From positions 1 through 6,921 of the forward strand of contig CAZEDU010000176.1 in NCBI GenBank assembly GCA_964511185.1: 6,921 bases of DNA, read 5' to 3'. Within the stretch, counting starts at the first letter, position 1. Each line of letters begins with the position of its first letter. Shown here piece by piece: positions 1-5,267 of the stretch. The notes beneath the pieces were generated by a model, which searched no databases, was not told the origin of the DNA, and saw only the letters and a program-made list of their open reading frames with translations. Made by a program: the position numbers and the translations under genes. This DNA is from CAZEDU01 sp964511185 (lineage in GTDB: Bacteria; Myxococcota; Myxococcia; Myxococcales; Myxococcaceae).

Positions 1-537
1 GGCGAGCAGATCGGCTTCGCGCTCGACGTGGCGGCGAGCGAGTTCTTCGACAAGAAGGCGAAGACCTACCGGCTCAAGGGCGAGGGCAAGGCGTACGACA
101 GCGCCGGGCTCATCGACTACTACTCGGCGCTCGTCGCCAAGTACCCGATCGTGTCGATCGAGGACGGTATGGCCGAAGACGATTGGGACGGTTGGAAGAA
201 GCTGACCCAGGCGCTCGGCGGCCGCGTGCAGCTGGTGAAGGTGAACCAGATCGGCTCGCTGACCGAGACGTTCGAGGCGGTGCGGCTCGCGCACTCGGCG
301 CACTACAGCTCGATCATGAGCCACCGGTCCGGCGAGACCGAGGACACCACCATCGCCGACCTGGCGGTGGGCTTGGGGTGCGGCCTGATCAAGACCGGAT
401 CGGCGTCTCGCAGCGACCGCGTGGCGAAGTACAACCAGCTGCTCCGCATCGAAGAAGAGCTCGGAGCGTATGCGCGCTACGCCGGTTGGGGCGCGCTGAG
501 CGTGCCGCATGAGACCGCGAATACTCGTCTCCAATGA
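1..537 (+). CDS. eno: Enolase (phosphopyruvate hydratase), 3' part, with an apparent internal in-frame deletion
   Basis: Enolase interconverts 2-phosphoglycerate and phosphoenolpyruvate in glycolysis, in the cytosol. The 5' end lies outside the window; 178 C-terminal residues are present. Seen (window numbering): metal-ligand Asp9 in FALDVAASE, metal-ligand Glu54 in VSIEDG, catalytic Lys80 in KVNQIGS, the SHRSGETED loop (107-115) and Lys131 in IKTGS, so the family is certain. Oddity: QLV (77-79) runs straight into KVNQIGS. In other enolases about 26 residues lie there, starting GDDLFVTN, and they carry the third Mg ligand (Asp316/317 in E. coli). The frame is intact across the junction at about 237/238. 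As written the protein should be inactive, so this is either an assembly or sequencing artefact or a real disabling deletion. The C-terminus (after EEELG) runs 29 nt into surE. Confidence 0.95.
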   Translation, partial: GEQIGFALDVAASEFFDKKAKTYRLKGEGKAYDSAGLIDYYSALVAKYPIVSIEDGMAEDDWDGWKKLTQALGGRVQLVKVNQIGSLTETFEAVRLAHSAHYSSIMSHRSGETEDTTIADLAVGLGCGLIKTGSASRSDRVAKYNQLLRIEEELGAYARYAGWGALSVPHETANTRLQ

Positions 538-1279
538 CGACGGCATCAACGCCGCGGGGCTCGCGGCGTTGGTCGAGGCGGTGAGCCCGCTGGGCGAGGC
601 GTGGGTCGTCGCGCCCGATCGCGAGCAGAGCGCGAGCTCTCACGCCTTGTCGCTGCACCGTCCGCTCCGCCTGCACGAGGTGAAGGAGCGGTGGCTCGCG
701 GTGGACGGCACGCCGGCGGATTGCGCGTACATCGGCATCAACCACGTGCTGAAGGACCAGCGGCCGGCGCTGGTCGTCTCCGGCATCAACCACGGCGCCA
801 ACCTCGCCGAGGACGTCATCTACTCGGGGACGGTGGCCGCGGCGATGGAGGCCGCGATTCTCGGCGTGCCCGCGGTGGCGTTCTCGCTCGTGTCGCGCGC
901 GCCGTTCGACTTCACCGCCGCGGCCGGGTTCGCCCGCGCGCTGGTGGCGGCGCTGCTGGAGCGGCAGCTGCCCAAGCGCATGCTGCTGAACGTGAACGTG
1001 CCGGGGCACGCGCCGCCGCGGGGCTTTCGCGTCGCGCGCCTGGGAAGGCACAGCTACGGCGCGGTGGTGGTGGAGAACGTGGATCCGCGCGGCCGGAAGT
1101 ACTACTGGATCGGCGGCTCCGAGTACCAGCACGACGATCTGCCCGGCAGCGACTGCAACGCGGTGATGCGCGAGGGGTTGATCTCGGTGACGCCGATGCA
1201 GCTCGATCTGACCGATGACCGCGTGCTCGAAGGGCTCCGGGATCTTCGGATCGCGGGCTTCGAGCGGCAGGACGGCTGA
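509..1279 (+). CDS. surE: 5'/3'-nucleotidase SurE (survival protein)
   Basis: SurE is a metal-dependent nucleoside monophosphate phosphatase, cytosolic, linked in E. coli to stationary-phase survival. The 256-residue length is normal for the family (about 250). Seen: N-terminal RILVSNDDG with metal-binding Asp10 and Asp11; the PDREQSASSHALS segment with Ser41 as metal ligand; GTPADCAY (67-74); SGINHGANL with Asn94; and VIYSGTVAAAMEA, the family signature. All expected active-site residues are present. The ATG at 509 gives the canonical N-terminus MRPRILVSNDDG, so the start is secure although I see no strong Shine-Dalgarno; the 29-nt overlap with the enolase end suggests translational coupling. 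An nlpD-like gene follows after 323 nt, recalling surE-pcm-nlpD, but pcm is absent. Confidence 0.96.
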   Translation: MRPRILVSNDDGINAAGLAALVEAVSPLGEAWVVAPDREQSASSHALSLHRPLRLHEVKERWLAVDGTPADCAYIGINHVLKDQRPALVVSGINHGANLAEDVIYSGTVAAAMEAAILGVPAVAFSLVSRAPFDFTAAAGFARALVAALLERQLPKRMLLNVNVPGHAPPRGFRVARLGRHSYGAVVVENVDPRGRKYYWIGGSEYQHDDLPGSDCNAVMREGLISVTPMQLDLTDDRVLEGLRDLRIAGFERQDG

Positions 1280-1344
1280 CGCGGGACGGCCCATAGGCAG
1301 GCGTTGATGCCTCCTGCGCTTCGTTAGCGCTTCGATGGCTCTGG

Positions 1345-1502
1345 CGTAGCCAAGGACCACCGCCGCACGGCGCGGAGTGCTCGAAAACACCGGCTTTGAA
1401 GCAGCGGACGTGGCAGGCACGTCCATTGCTTCAAAGCCGTTAAAAGCAGCGCCGTTGGTTCCCTCGCACGAGGCTCGGCACCGCCGGTGGTCGTTCGATA
1501 CG
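1345..1502. repeat. Imperfect 18-bp inverted repeat enclosing a central hairpin (REP/MITE-like palindrome)
   Basis: The outer arms are 1345-1362 (CGTAGCCAAGGACCACCG) and 1485-1502 (CGGTGGTCGTTCGATACG). As reverse complements they agree at 15 of 18 positions, including eight in a row (GACCACCG/CGGTGGTC). They enclose the perfect 13-bp hairpin at 1391-1439. Nested, roughly symmetric palindromes in a non-coding gap are typical of REP/BIME-type or MITE-like elements, but no transposase or clear target-site duplication is visible, so the element class is an inference. Confidence 0.4.
1391..1439. repeat. Strong stem-loop, 13 bp + 7 bp, 5-nt loop
   Basis: CGGCTTTGAAGCA (1391-1403) is perfectly complementary to TGCTTCAAAGCCG (1427-1439). 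Inside, a G-T pair and one C/A mismatch are followed by GGACGTG (1406-1412) pairing with CACGTCC (1418-1424) around the loop GCAGG. This is the strongest inverted repeat I found in the window. TTAAAA follows it on the + strand, and TGTTTTC follows it on the - strand, so a bidirectional terminator is possible, but neither side has a proper long T tract. Confidence 0.75.
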
Positions 1503-1602
1503 GCGCGCGGAAACGACCGTCTGACCCGTTTCAAGGCCCCCGAGCACGGCCTCCTTTCAGAAACTGGCGGGCGCCCGCAAGGGACCGCAAGCTTCGGGTG
1601 AA

Positions 1603-2382
1603 ATGCGGGTTCTCTGGCTCGGGGTCAGCGCGGCCTTGCTGACGTCCTGCGTCGCGGCGCAGGGCGGCGCGCTCGCGCTCGACCTCACCCCGCACGAGGA
1701 GCCTGATCTGTTCGTGCCGGAGGTGGCCGCCTCGATTCGGCACCGCGTCGAGGCCGGCCAGACCCTCTACCGGATCGCCCGGACGTACGGCTTGAGCCCC
1801 GACGAGCTCGCGACCGCGAACGGAATCAACGACCCGCGCGAGCTCAAGGTCGGGATGGAGCTGGTGGTTCCCGGCGCGAAGGCGCCGCAGGCGGTTGCGG
1901 GCGCGCCGGCTCCCCAGCCGCCCAGCCCCGCGGAGCGGGTCACCCGCGGCCGCGCGCTTCCGGGCCGCGAGCGGCCGATGTCCACGACGCTCGGGCGCGC
2001 CGACGGGCCGCTCTCGTGGCCGCTCAAGGGCGTGCTGTACGCCCGGTTCGGCAAGAAGGGGCGGGAGAAGCACGACGGCATCGACCTGGCCGCGCCGTCG
2101 GGCACTCCCATCAAGACGGCCGCCGAGGGCCGCGTGCTCTACGCGGGCGAGCAGCGGGGCTACGGCCTCATCGTCATCGTGGAGCACGCGAACGGGCTCA
2201 TCACCCTCTACGCGCACAACCGCGACCTGCGCGTCAAAGCCGGCCAGCGCGTGCGGCCCGGACAGGTCGTCGCGACGGTCGGCGAATCTGGCCGCACATC
2301 CGGGCCACACCTTCACTTCGAGGTCCGCAAGGACGGCGTGCCGGTGGACCCGCTCGACTTTCTGGGGCCTCTCGAGCGGTGA
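1603..2382 (+). CDS. NlpD-type lipoprotein: LysM domain + M23 peptidoglycan endopeptidase
   Basis: A predicted lipid-anchored cell-wall protein that binds peptidoglycan and should cut cross-link peptides. Seen in 259 residues: signal with lipobox LTSC (Cys16); +2 residue Val rather than Asp, so outer-membrane placement is likely; one LysM domain (about 46-90, RVEAGQTLYRIARTYGLS to GMELVVP); a Pro/Ala-rich linker (about 91-125); and an M23/LytM domain (about 136-256). The zinc and catalytic residues look intact: His157 and Asp161 in KHDGIDLAAPSGTP, His205 in YAHN, and His236/His238 in HLHFEV. E. coli NlpD has a degenerate site and acts as an amidase activator, so this protein may instead be a true hydrolase. 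The ATG at 1603 has only a weak ribosome-binding site, but the lipobox position supports it. It is probably first in a three-gene envelope operon and follows surE as nlpD does in enterobacteria. Confidence 0.93.
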   Translation: MRVLWLGVSAALLTSCVAAQGGALALDLTPHEEPDLFVPEVAASIRHRVEAGQTLYRIARTYGLSPDELATANGINDPRELKVGMELVVPGAKAPQAVAGAPAPQPPSPAERVTRGRALPGRERPMSTTLGRADGPLSWPLKGVLYARFGKKGREKHDGIDLAAPSGTPIKTAAEGRVLYAGEQRGYGLIVIVEHANGLITLYAHNRDLRVKAGQRVRPGQVVATVGESGRTSGPHLHFEVRKDGVPVDPLDFLGPLER

Positions 2383-2403
2383 GTTTGTAGGTAAAGTCGA
2401 GCC

Positions 2404-3390
2404 GTGACCCGGATTCTCTCCCTCGCGCTCGTGTTCGCGCCGCTGGTCGCCGTCGCCGCGGAGCCGGCCGTCGTCGCGGTGCTCACCCTCGAGGCGAACC
2501 AGCCCGCGGCCGACGCGGCGCCTGGCGCGACGTCGCTCTTGACGAGCCGCCTGTCGCAGGCGAAGGGGCTCAAGGTGCTGGCGCAGGCCGACTTCGCGCT
2601 CGCCCTGGGCTTGGAGAAGCAGAAGCAGGTGCTCGGTGGCGCCTGCGCGGAGGACTCGAGCTGCCTGACGGAGCTGTCGGGCGCGCTCGGCAGCCGCTAC
2701 GTGGTGAGCGGGCGGCTGGATCGGTTCGGCGAGCGGTACGTGCTGACCACCACGCTCTTCGACTCCGAGAAGACGGCGACGTTGGCGCGTCCGCGCGCTG
2801 AAGTCGCGGGTGAGGCCGAGCTGCCGGCGGCGATCGACTCGGTGGTGGCCGAGCTGTGGAAGTCCCTGGGCGTGCAGCCGGCGGCGCCGAGCGCGGCGGA
2901 GGTCGGCGGGCAGCCGCGGTTTGGCTTGGGGCTCAAGCTCTCGAACCAGTTCCTCGCGAGCCTGTCGGCGCTCAACCCGGGCGGGGAGATCGAGATCGGC
3001 TGGCACTTCGTGCCGGATTGGATGGCGTTCGCGGCGGTCGGCTTCAACCTGGTCCGCGGGAACGTCGCGGGACAGCGGCAGGGGCTGGCGATTCTGCCGA
3101 GCGTGCTCGGGCTCAAGCGCGTCTTCCGTCGGGGGAGCCTGGTGCAGCCGTACGCCGGGATGGGCATGGGCGTGCAGCTCTCCATCGGGCAGTTCGGGAT
3201 CTTTCGGGAGACGCAGTCGCTCCCGACCGTGCTGGGGCTGGTGGGCTTGCAGCTGATGTTCGGCGATCACTTCGGCGGCATGGTCGAAGGCTCGACCAAC
3301 GTGACGCAAGCGGTGTTCGGTCTGACGCGCGGCGGGCTGGGGCAGGGCGTCAACTTCGACTTGAGCTTCGGGCTCGTCTTTCGTTTCTGA
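2404..3390 (+). CDS. Secreted outer-membrane protein: TolB-N/CsgG-like domain + C-terminal beta-barrel (function unknown)
   Basis: A 328-residue protein with a Sec signal peptide (about 1-19, cleavage near AVAA/E). Residues about 22-155 resemble the TolB N-terminal/CsgG-like fold: VVAVLTLEA strand, LLTSRLSQAKGLKVL helix-strand, then ACAEDSSCLTELSGALGSRY with a possible disulfide pair Cys81/Cys87, then YVVSGRLDRFGERYVL. Residues about 170-328 alternate polar and hydrophobic residues, are rich in Gly, and end in LSFGLVFRF; a terminal Phe is the usual outer-membrane barrel signal, so a small barrel of about eight strands is likely. The GTG start at 2404 is chosen because it directly precedes the signal peptide; the 21-nt gap from the peptidase gene and 2-nt gap to the TPR gene imply co-transcription. 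The function is unknown; I infer an envelope sensor or assembly role only from context. Confidence 0.8.
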   Translation: MTRILSLALVFAPLVAVAAEPAVVAVLTLEANQPAADAAPGATSLLTSRLSQAKGLKVLAQADFALALGLEKQKQVLGGACAEDSSCLTELSGALGSRYVVSGRLDRFGERYVLTTTLFDSEKTATLARPRAEVAGEAELPAAIDSVVAELWKSLGVQPAAPSAAEVGGQPRFGLGLKLSNQFLASLSALNPGGEIEIGWHFVPDWMAFAAVGFNLVRGNVAGQRQGLAILPSVLGLKRVFRRGSLVQPYAGMGMGVQLSIGQFGIFRETQSLPTVLGLVGLQLMFGDHFGGMVEGSTNVTQAVFGLTRGGLGQGVNFDLSFGLVFRF

Positions 3391-3392
3391 GC

Positions 3393-4514
3393 ATGCGCCG
3401 CGCCTTCCTCCTCGCGCTGGGGCTCTGGCTCGCCGGGTGCCGCAAGGATCCGCCGGTGAACGACCCGGCCTTGGAGGCGGAAGGGCAGTACCTCGCGGGG
3501 ACGTCGGCGTTCATGCGCGGTGACTACGCCGCGGCCCATCAGGCGTTCGAGCGCGTGAAGGCGCTCCGGCCCGAGGACCCGCGGCTCCCCGCGGCGTACG
3601 GCGAGCTGCTCTTCTCGGAGAACCGCCTGGCCGAGGCGCGGACGTCGTTCGAGGAGGCGGTGAGGCGCGATCCGCAGCGGGCCACCAGCTGGAGCCGGCT
3701 CGGCACGCTGCAGGCCCTGACGGGGCAACGCGCCGAGGCGCGGCGTTCGCTCGAGAAGGCGCTGGCGCTGAACCCCACCGAGTACAACGCGGCCGACGCG
3801 CTGGCCGAGCTCTGGCTCACCGAGGGGGACGCCCAGAAGGCCGCCGGGCTGTGGCGCCGCGCGGCGAAGGCGGCGCCGGAGGCGTTGCAGCCCGCGCTGG
3901 TGGCGCGCGCCGCGAACACCCTCGCGCAGCTCGACCAGCCGGCGCTCGCGGTCGCGTTGTTGGAGGAGGCCGCGGCGACCGGCATCGACGACCCAGCGCT
4001 GGCGGGCCTCGAGGGCGAGCAGTGGCTGAAACTGGGAGACCGCGAGAAGGCCTCCGAGGCGTACCGGCGGGCGGCGCTGAAGTCGAAGGGGGATCCGTTC
4101 TACTGGCGCGCGGTGGGGGAGATTGCGGAGAAGCTCGGCCAGCTCCCGCAAGCGGAGGAGGCGTACCGCGCCTCGATTCGCGAGAAGCCCGAAGCGGGCG
4201 CGCACATCGGGCTCGCGCGGCTGTGCCTGCGCCGAAAGGAGCGGGGCTGCGCCCAGGAGGCGCTCGATCACGCCTTGGCGCTCGCGACCGGCGACGCCCA
4301 GGAGTCGCGGGAGTTGGCGCGGCTGTTGGCCAAGACAGGGCACGCGCCGGCGGCGCTGCGGCTGCTCAAGGAGGCCGCCGCCGACCCGGAGCTCAGCGGG
4401 AACGCCGCGGCGCAGCTCGAGCTGGCGCAGCTCGCGCGGCGGCTCGAGGATCTTCCGACGGTGAAAGAGGCCTGCGCCCGCGCCCATGATGCCGGCGTGG
4501 CGCGCTGTCCCTAA
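3393..4514 (+). CDS. TPR-repeat lipoprotein
   Basis: A 373-residue protein made almost wholly of tetratricopeptide repeats, which form a helical scaffold for protein contacts. Seen: short basic-hydrophobic signal with lipobox LAGC (Cys16), +2 residue Arg, so probably outer membrane, facing the periplasm. About eight to ten TPR units occupy 29-371; the clearest are 29-62 (GDYAAAHQAFERVKALRP), 63-96 (RLAEARTSFEEAVRRDP), 97-130 (RAEARRSLEKALALNP), 203-232 (DREKASEAYRRAAL) and 235-267 (LPQAEEAYRASIREKP). Later repeats are degenerate and carry Cys277, Cys286, Cys361 and Cys372. The start at 3393 is set by the signal peptide; an open frame extends upstream but belongs to the shadow of the previous gene. 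It lies only 2 nt after that gene's stop, without a visible Shine-Dalgarno, so translational coupling is likely. The partner is unknown; the neighbouring barrel protein or peptidase is the obvious guess. Confidence 0.9.
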   Translation: MRRAFLLALGLWLAGCRKDPPVNDPALEAEGQYLAGTSAFMRGDYAAAHQAFERVKALRPEDPRLPAAYGELLFSENRLAEARTSFEEAVRRDPQRATSWSRLGTLQALTGQRAEARRSLEKALALNPTEYNAADALAELWLTEGDAQKAAGLWRRAAKAAPEALQPALVARAANTLAQLDQPALAVALLEEAAATGIDDPALAGLEGEQWLKLGDREKASEAYRRAALKSKGDPFYWRAVGEIAEKLGQLPQAEEAYRASIREKPEAGAHIGLARLCLRRKERGCAQEALDHALALATGDAQESRELARLLAKTGHAPAALRLLKEAAADPELSGNAAAQLELAQLARRLEDLPTVKEACARAHDAGVARCP

Positions 4515-4529
4515 AGGCCCCTCAACCGC

Positions 4530-5177
4530 TCACATCTTCCGGTAAACGCCGACCACCACGCCCAGCAGCATCGTCGAGCGGAAGTCGGACTTGTTCACGT
4601 AGATGGGCTGCATGGCGCTGTTCGCCGGTTGAAAGCGAATGCGGTTGCCCTCGGGGTAGTAGCGCTTGCAGGTCGCCTCGTCCTCGATGAGCGCGACGAC
4701 GATGTCGCCGGGGTGCGCGCTCGGGGTCTTGCGCACGAAGAGGTAGTCGCCGTCGTGGATGCCGTCTTCGATCATCGACTCGCCCTTGACCTTGAGCGCG
4801 AAGACCTCGCGGCCCGAGCCGCCGAGCAGGAAGCTGTCGATCTTCACCGAGTCTTCGATGTTCTCGGTCGCGACCAAAGGCTCGCCCGCGGCGACCTTGC
4901 CGAGCACGGGGACTTCGATGAGCCCCGAATCCTTGCGGGCGCCCAGGCCGAGCACCAGCCGCGCCCGCTTGGTCGGGACCAGCGCGCGGCTCTGCTGCTC
5001 GCCGCGGTTCAAGTAGCCTTTGCGCTCGAGCGCCTTGAGGTGATCGTTCACCCCGTTGGTCGAGCGAATGTCCATCTCCTCACCGATCTCCCGAATCGTC
5101 GGCGGAAAGCCGCGCGCCTCAGTCTCTTTCACGATGAAGTTCAGGATCTCTTTCTGCCGGTCGGTGAGCTCTTCCAT
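4530..5177 (-). CDS. lexA: SOS-response repressor LexA
   Basis: LexA represses DNA-damage genes and self-cleaves when RecA filaments form. The 215 residues are close to the usual 200-220. Seen: N-terminal winged helix-turn-helix (about 1-65; PTIREIGEEMDIRSTNGVNDHL is the recognition region); linker; then the S24 protease domain. The cleavage site is Ala97-Gly98 in GKVAAGEPL, the nucleophile Ser134 in GESM, and the general base Lys171 in ATCKRYY, so autocleavage should work. The ATG at 5177 is preceded by GGGGGAG (5185-5191 on the opposite strand) at 7-nt spacing, a good ribosome-binding site. The gene is convergent with the TPR gene (15-nt gap, no visible terminator) and divergent from a membrane protein, with LexA operators between, indicating autoregulation. 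Confidence 0.98.
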   Translation of the reverse strand: MEELTDRQKEILNFIVKETEARGFPPTIREIGEEMDIRSTNGVNDHLKALERKGYLNRGEQQSRALVPTKRARLVLGLGARKDSGLIEVPVLGKVAAGEPLVATENIEDSVKIDSFLLGGSGREVFALKVKGESMIEDGIHDGDYLFVRKTPSAHPGDIVVALIEDEATCKRYYPEGNRIRFQPANSAMQPIYVNKSDFRSTMLLGVVVGVYRKM

Positions 5178-5184
5178 CGCGGGT

Positions 5185-5191
5185 CTCCCCC
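5185..5191 (-). promoter_or_regulatory. Ribosome-binding site of lexA
   Basis: Read on the - strand it is GGGGGAG, 7 nt before the ATG at 5177. It is the clearest Shine-Dalgarno in the window and fixes the lexA start. Confidence 0.7.
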
Positions 5192-5200
5192 AAAGCGGGT

Positions 5201-5217
5201 CCGGTACAAATATTCAG
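5201..5217 (-). promoter_or_regulatory. Possible second, weaker LexA operator
   Basis: On the - strand this reads CTGAATATTTGTACCGG, agreeing with 14 of 17 positions of the myxobacterial motif; the mismatches are positions 6, 13 and 15, mostly in the right half-site. It is in the same orientation as operator 1 with a 24-nt start-to-start offset, and covers the expected transcription-start zone of lexA. E. coli lexA also has two tandem boxes. The degenerate half makes binding uncertain. Confidence 0.4.
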
Positions 5218-5218
5218 T

Positions 5219-5247
5219 ATCGTCCCTGAACAAGCGTTTAGAGTCAA
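5219..5247 (-). promoter_or_regulatory. Candidate sigma-70 promoter of lexA
   Basis: On the - strand, TTGACT (5247-5242) is a good -35 element. A 17-nt spacer, identical to LexA operator 1, leads to GACGAT (5224-5219), a poor -10 element with three matches; GATACT (5221-5216) is closer to consensus but at 20-nt spacing. In either case operator 1 sits between the -35 and -10, the classical position for repression. The region is about 40% GC, far below the genes. Confidence 0.5.
5225..5241 (-). promoter_or_regulatory. LexA operator 1 (SOS box, myxobacterial type)
   Basis: On the - strand this reads CTAAACGCTTGTTCAGG. It fits all 17 positions of the motif I recall as published for Myxococcus xanthus LexA, CTRHAMRYBYGTTCAGS. 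The core is an imperfect palindrome, CTAAAC-N4-GTTCAG. It lies 47 nt upstream of the lexA start and 26 nt before the ATG at 5268 of the divergent membrane-protein gene, so it could control both. It also exactly fills the 17-nt spacer of the candidate lexA promoter. Confidence 0.88.
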
Positions 5248-5267
5248 TTTGATTGAATGGTGCGGCG

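Larger units (their letters stand above)
1280..1602. other. Hairpin-rich non-coding region between surE and the M23 lipoprotein gene
   Basis: This 323-nt stretch has no credible gene. Readable frames cross it, but their peptides resemble no family I know and partly just translate a palindrome. It contains at least eight inverted repeats: 1297-1317 (5 bp), 1316-1330 (5 bp), 1336-1352 (5 bp), 1361-1372 (5 bp, 2-nt loop), 1391-1439 (13+7 bp), 1462-1473 (5 bp, 2-nt loop), 1489-1518 (7 bp, 16-nt loop) and the perfect palindrome 1567-1578. CCGCAAG is also repeated at 1575-1581 and 1585-1591. GC content around the main hairpin is about 57%, below the flanking genes. It may be an intergenic palindromic repeat, a structured leader or small RNA, or a processing/termination zone after surE. 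I see no convincing promoter in it. Confidence 0.6.

Noticed and set aside
1411..1430. Sigma-54 promoter (TGGCAG ... TTGC)
   Set aside because: The GG and GC dinucleotides are 13 nt apart, not 10, and the match falls inside the hairpin.
1391..1439. Retron msd-like hairpin
   Set aside because: Myxobacterial retrons have long stems, but no reverse transcriptase gene or a1/a2 repeat arrangement is present nearby.
389..1534. Long antisense open frame opposite eno/surE
   Set aside because: Arg/His/Pro-rich composition typical of GC-rich shadow frames; lies opposite clear surE and crosses the palindrome; no domain recognisable.
1377..1601. Small + strand ORF of 74 codons between surE and the peptidase gene
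   Set aside because: It translates the palindrome, starts at GTG without a ribosome-binding site, and resembles no protein I know.
1280..1602. tRNA, tmRNA, SRP RNA or RNase P RNA in the non-coding gap
   Set aside because: I searched for the T-loop GTTCRA context, CCA end and conserved SRP and RNase P cores and saw none.
1531..3309. 592-residue antisense open frame opposite the peptidase and barrel genes
   Set aside because: Both opposite-strand genes have clear domains and signals; this frame is low-complexity Arg/Glu/Leu-rich and unlike any protein family.
3267..4487. Antisense open frame opposite the TPR gene
   Set aside because: Leu/Arg-rich shadow of TPR codons; the + strand gene has a lipobox and repeat pattern.
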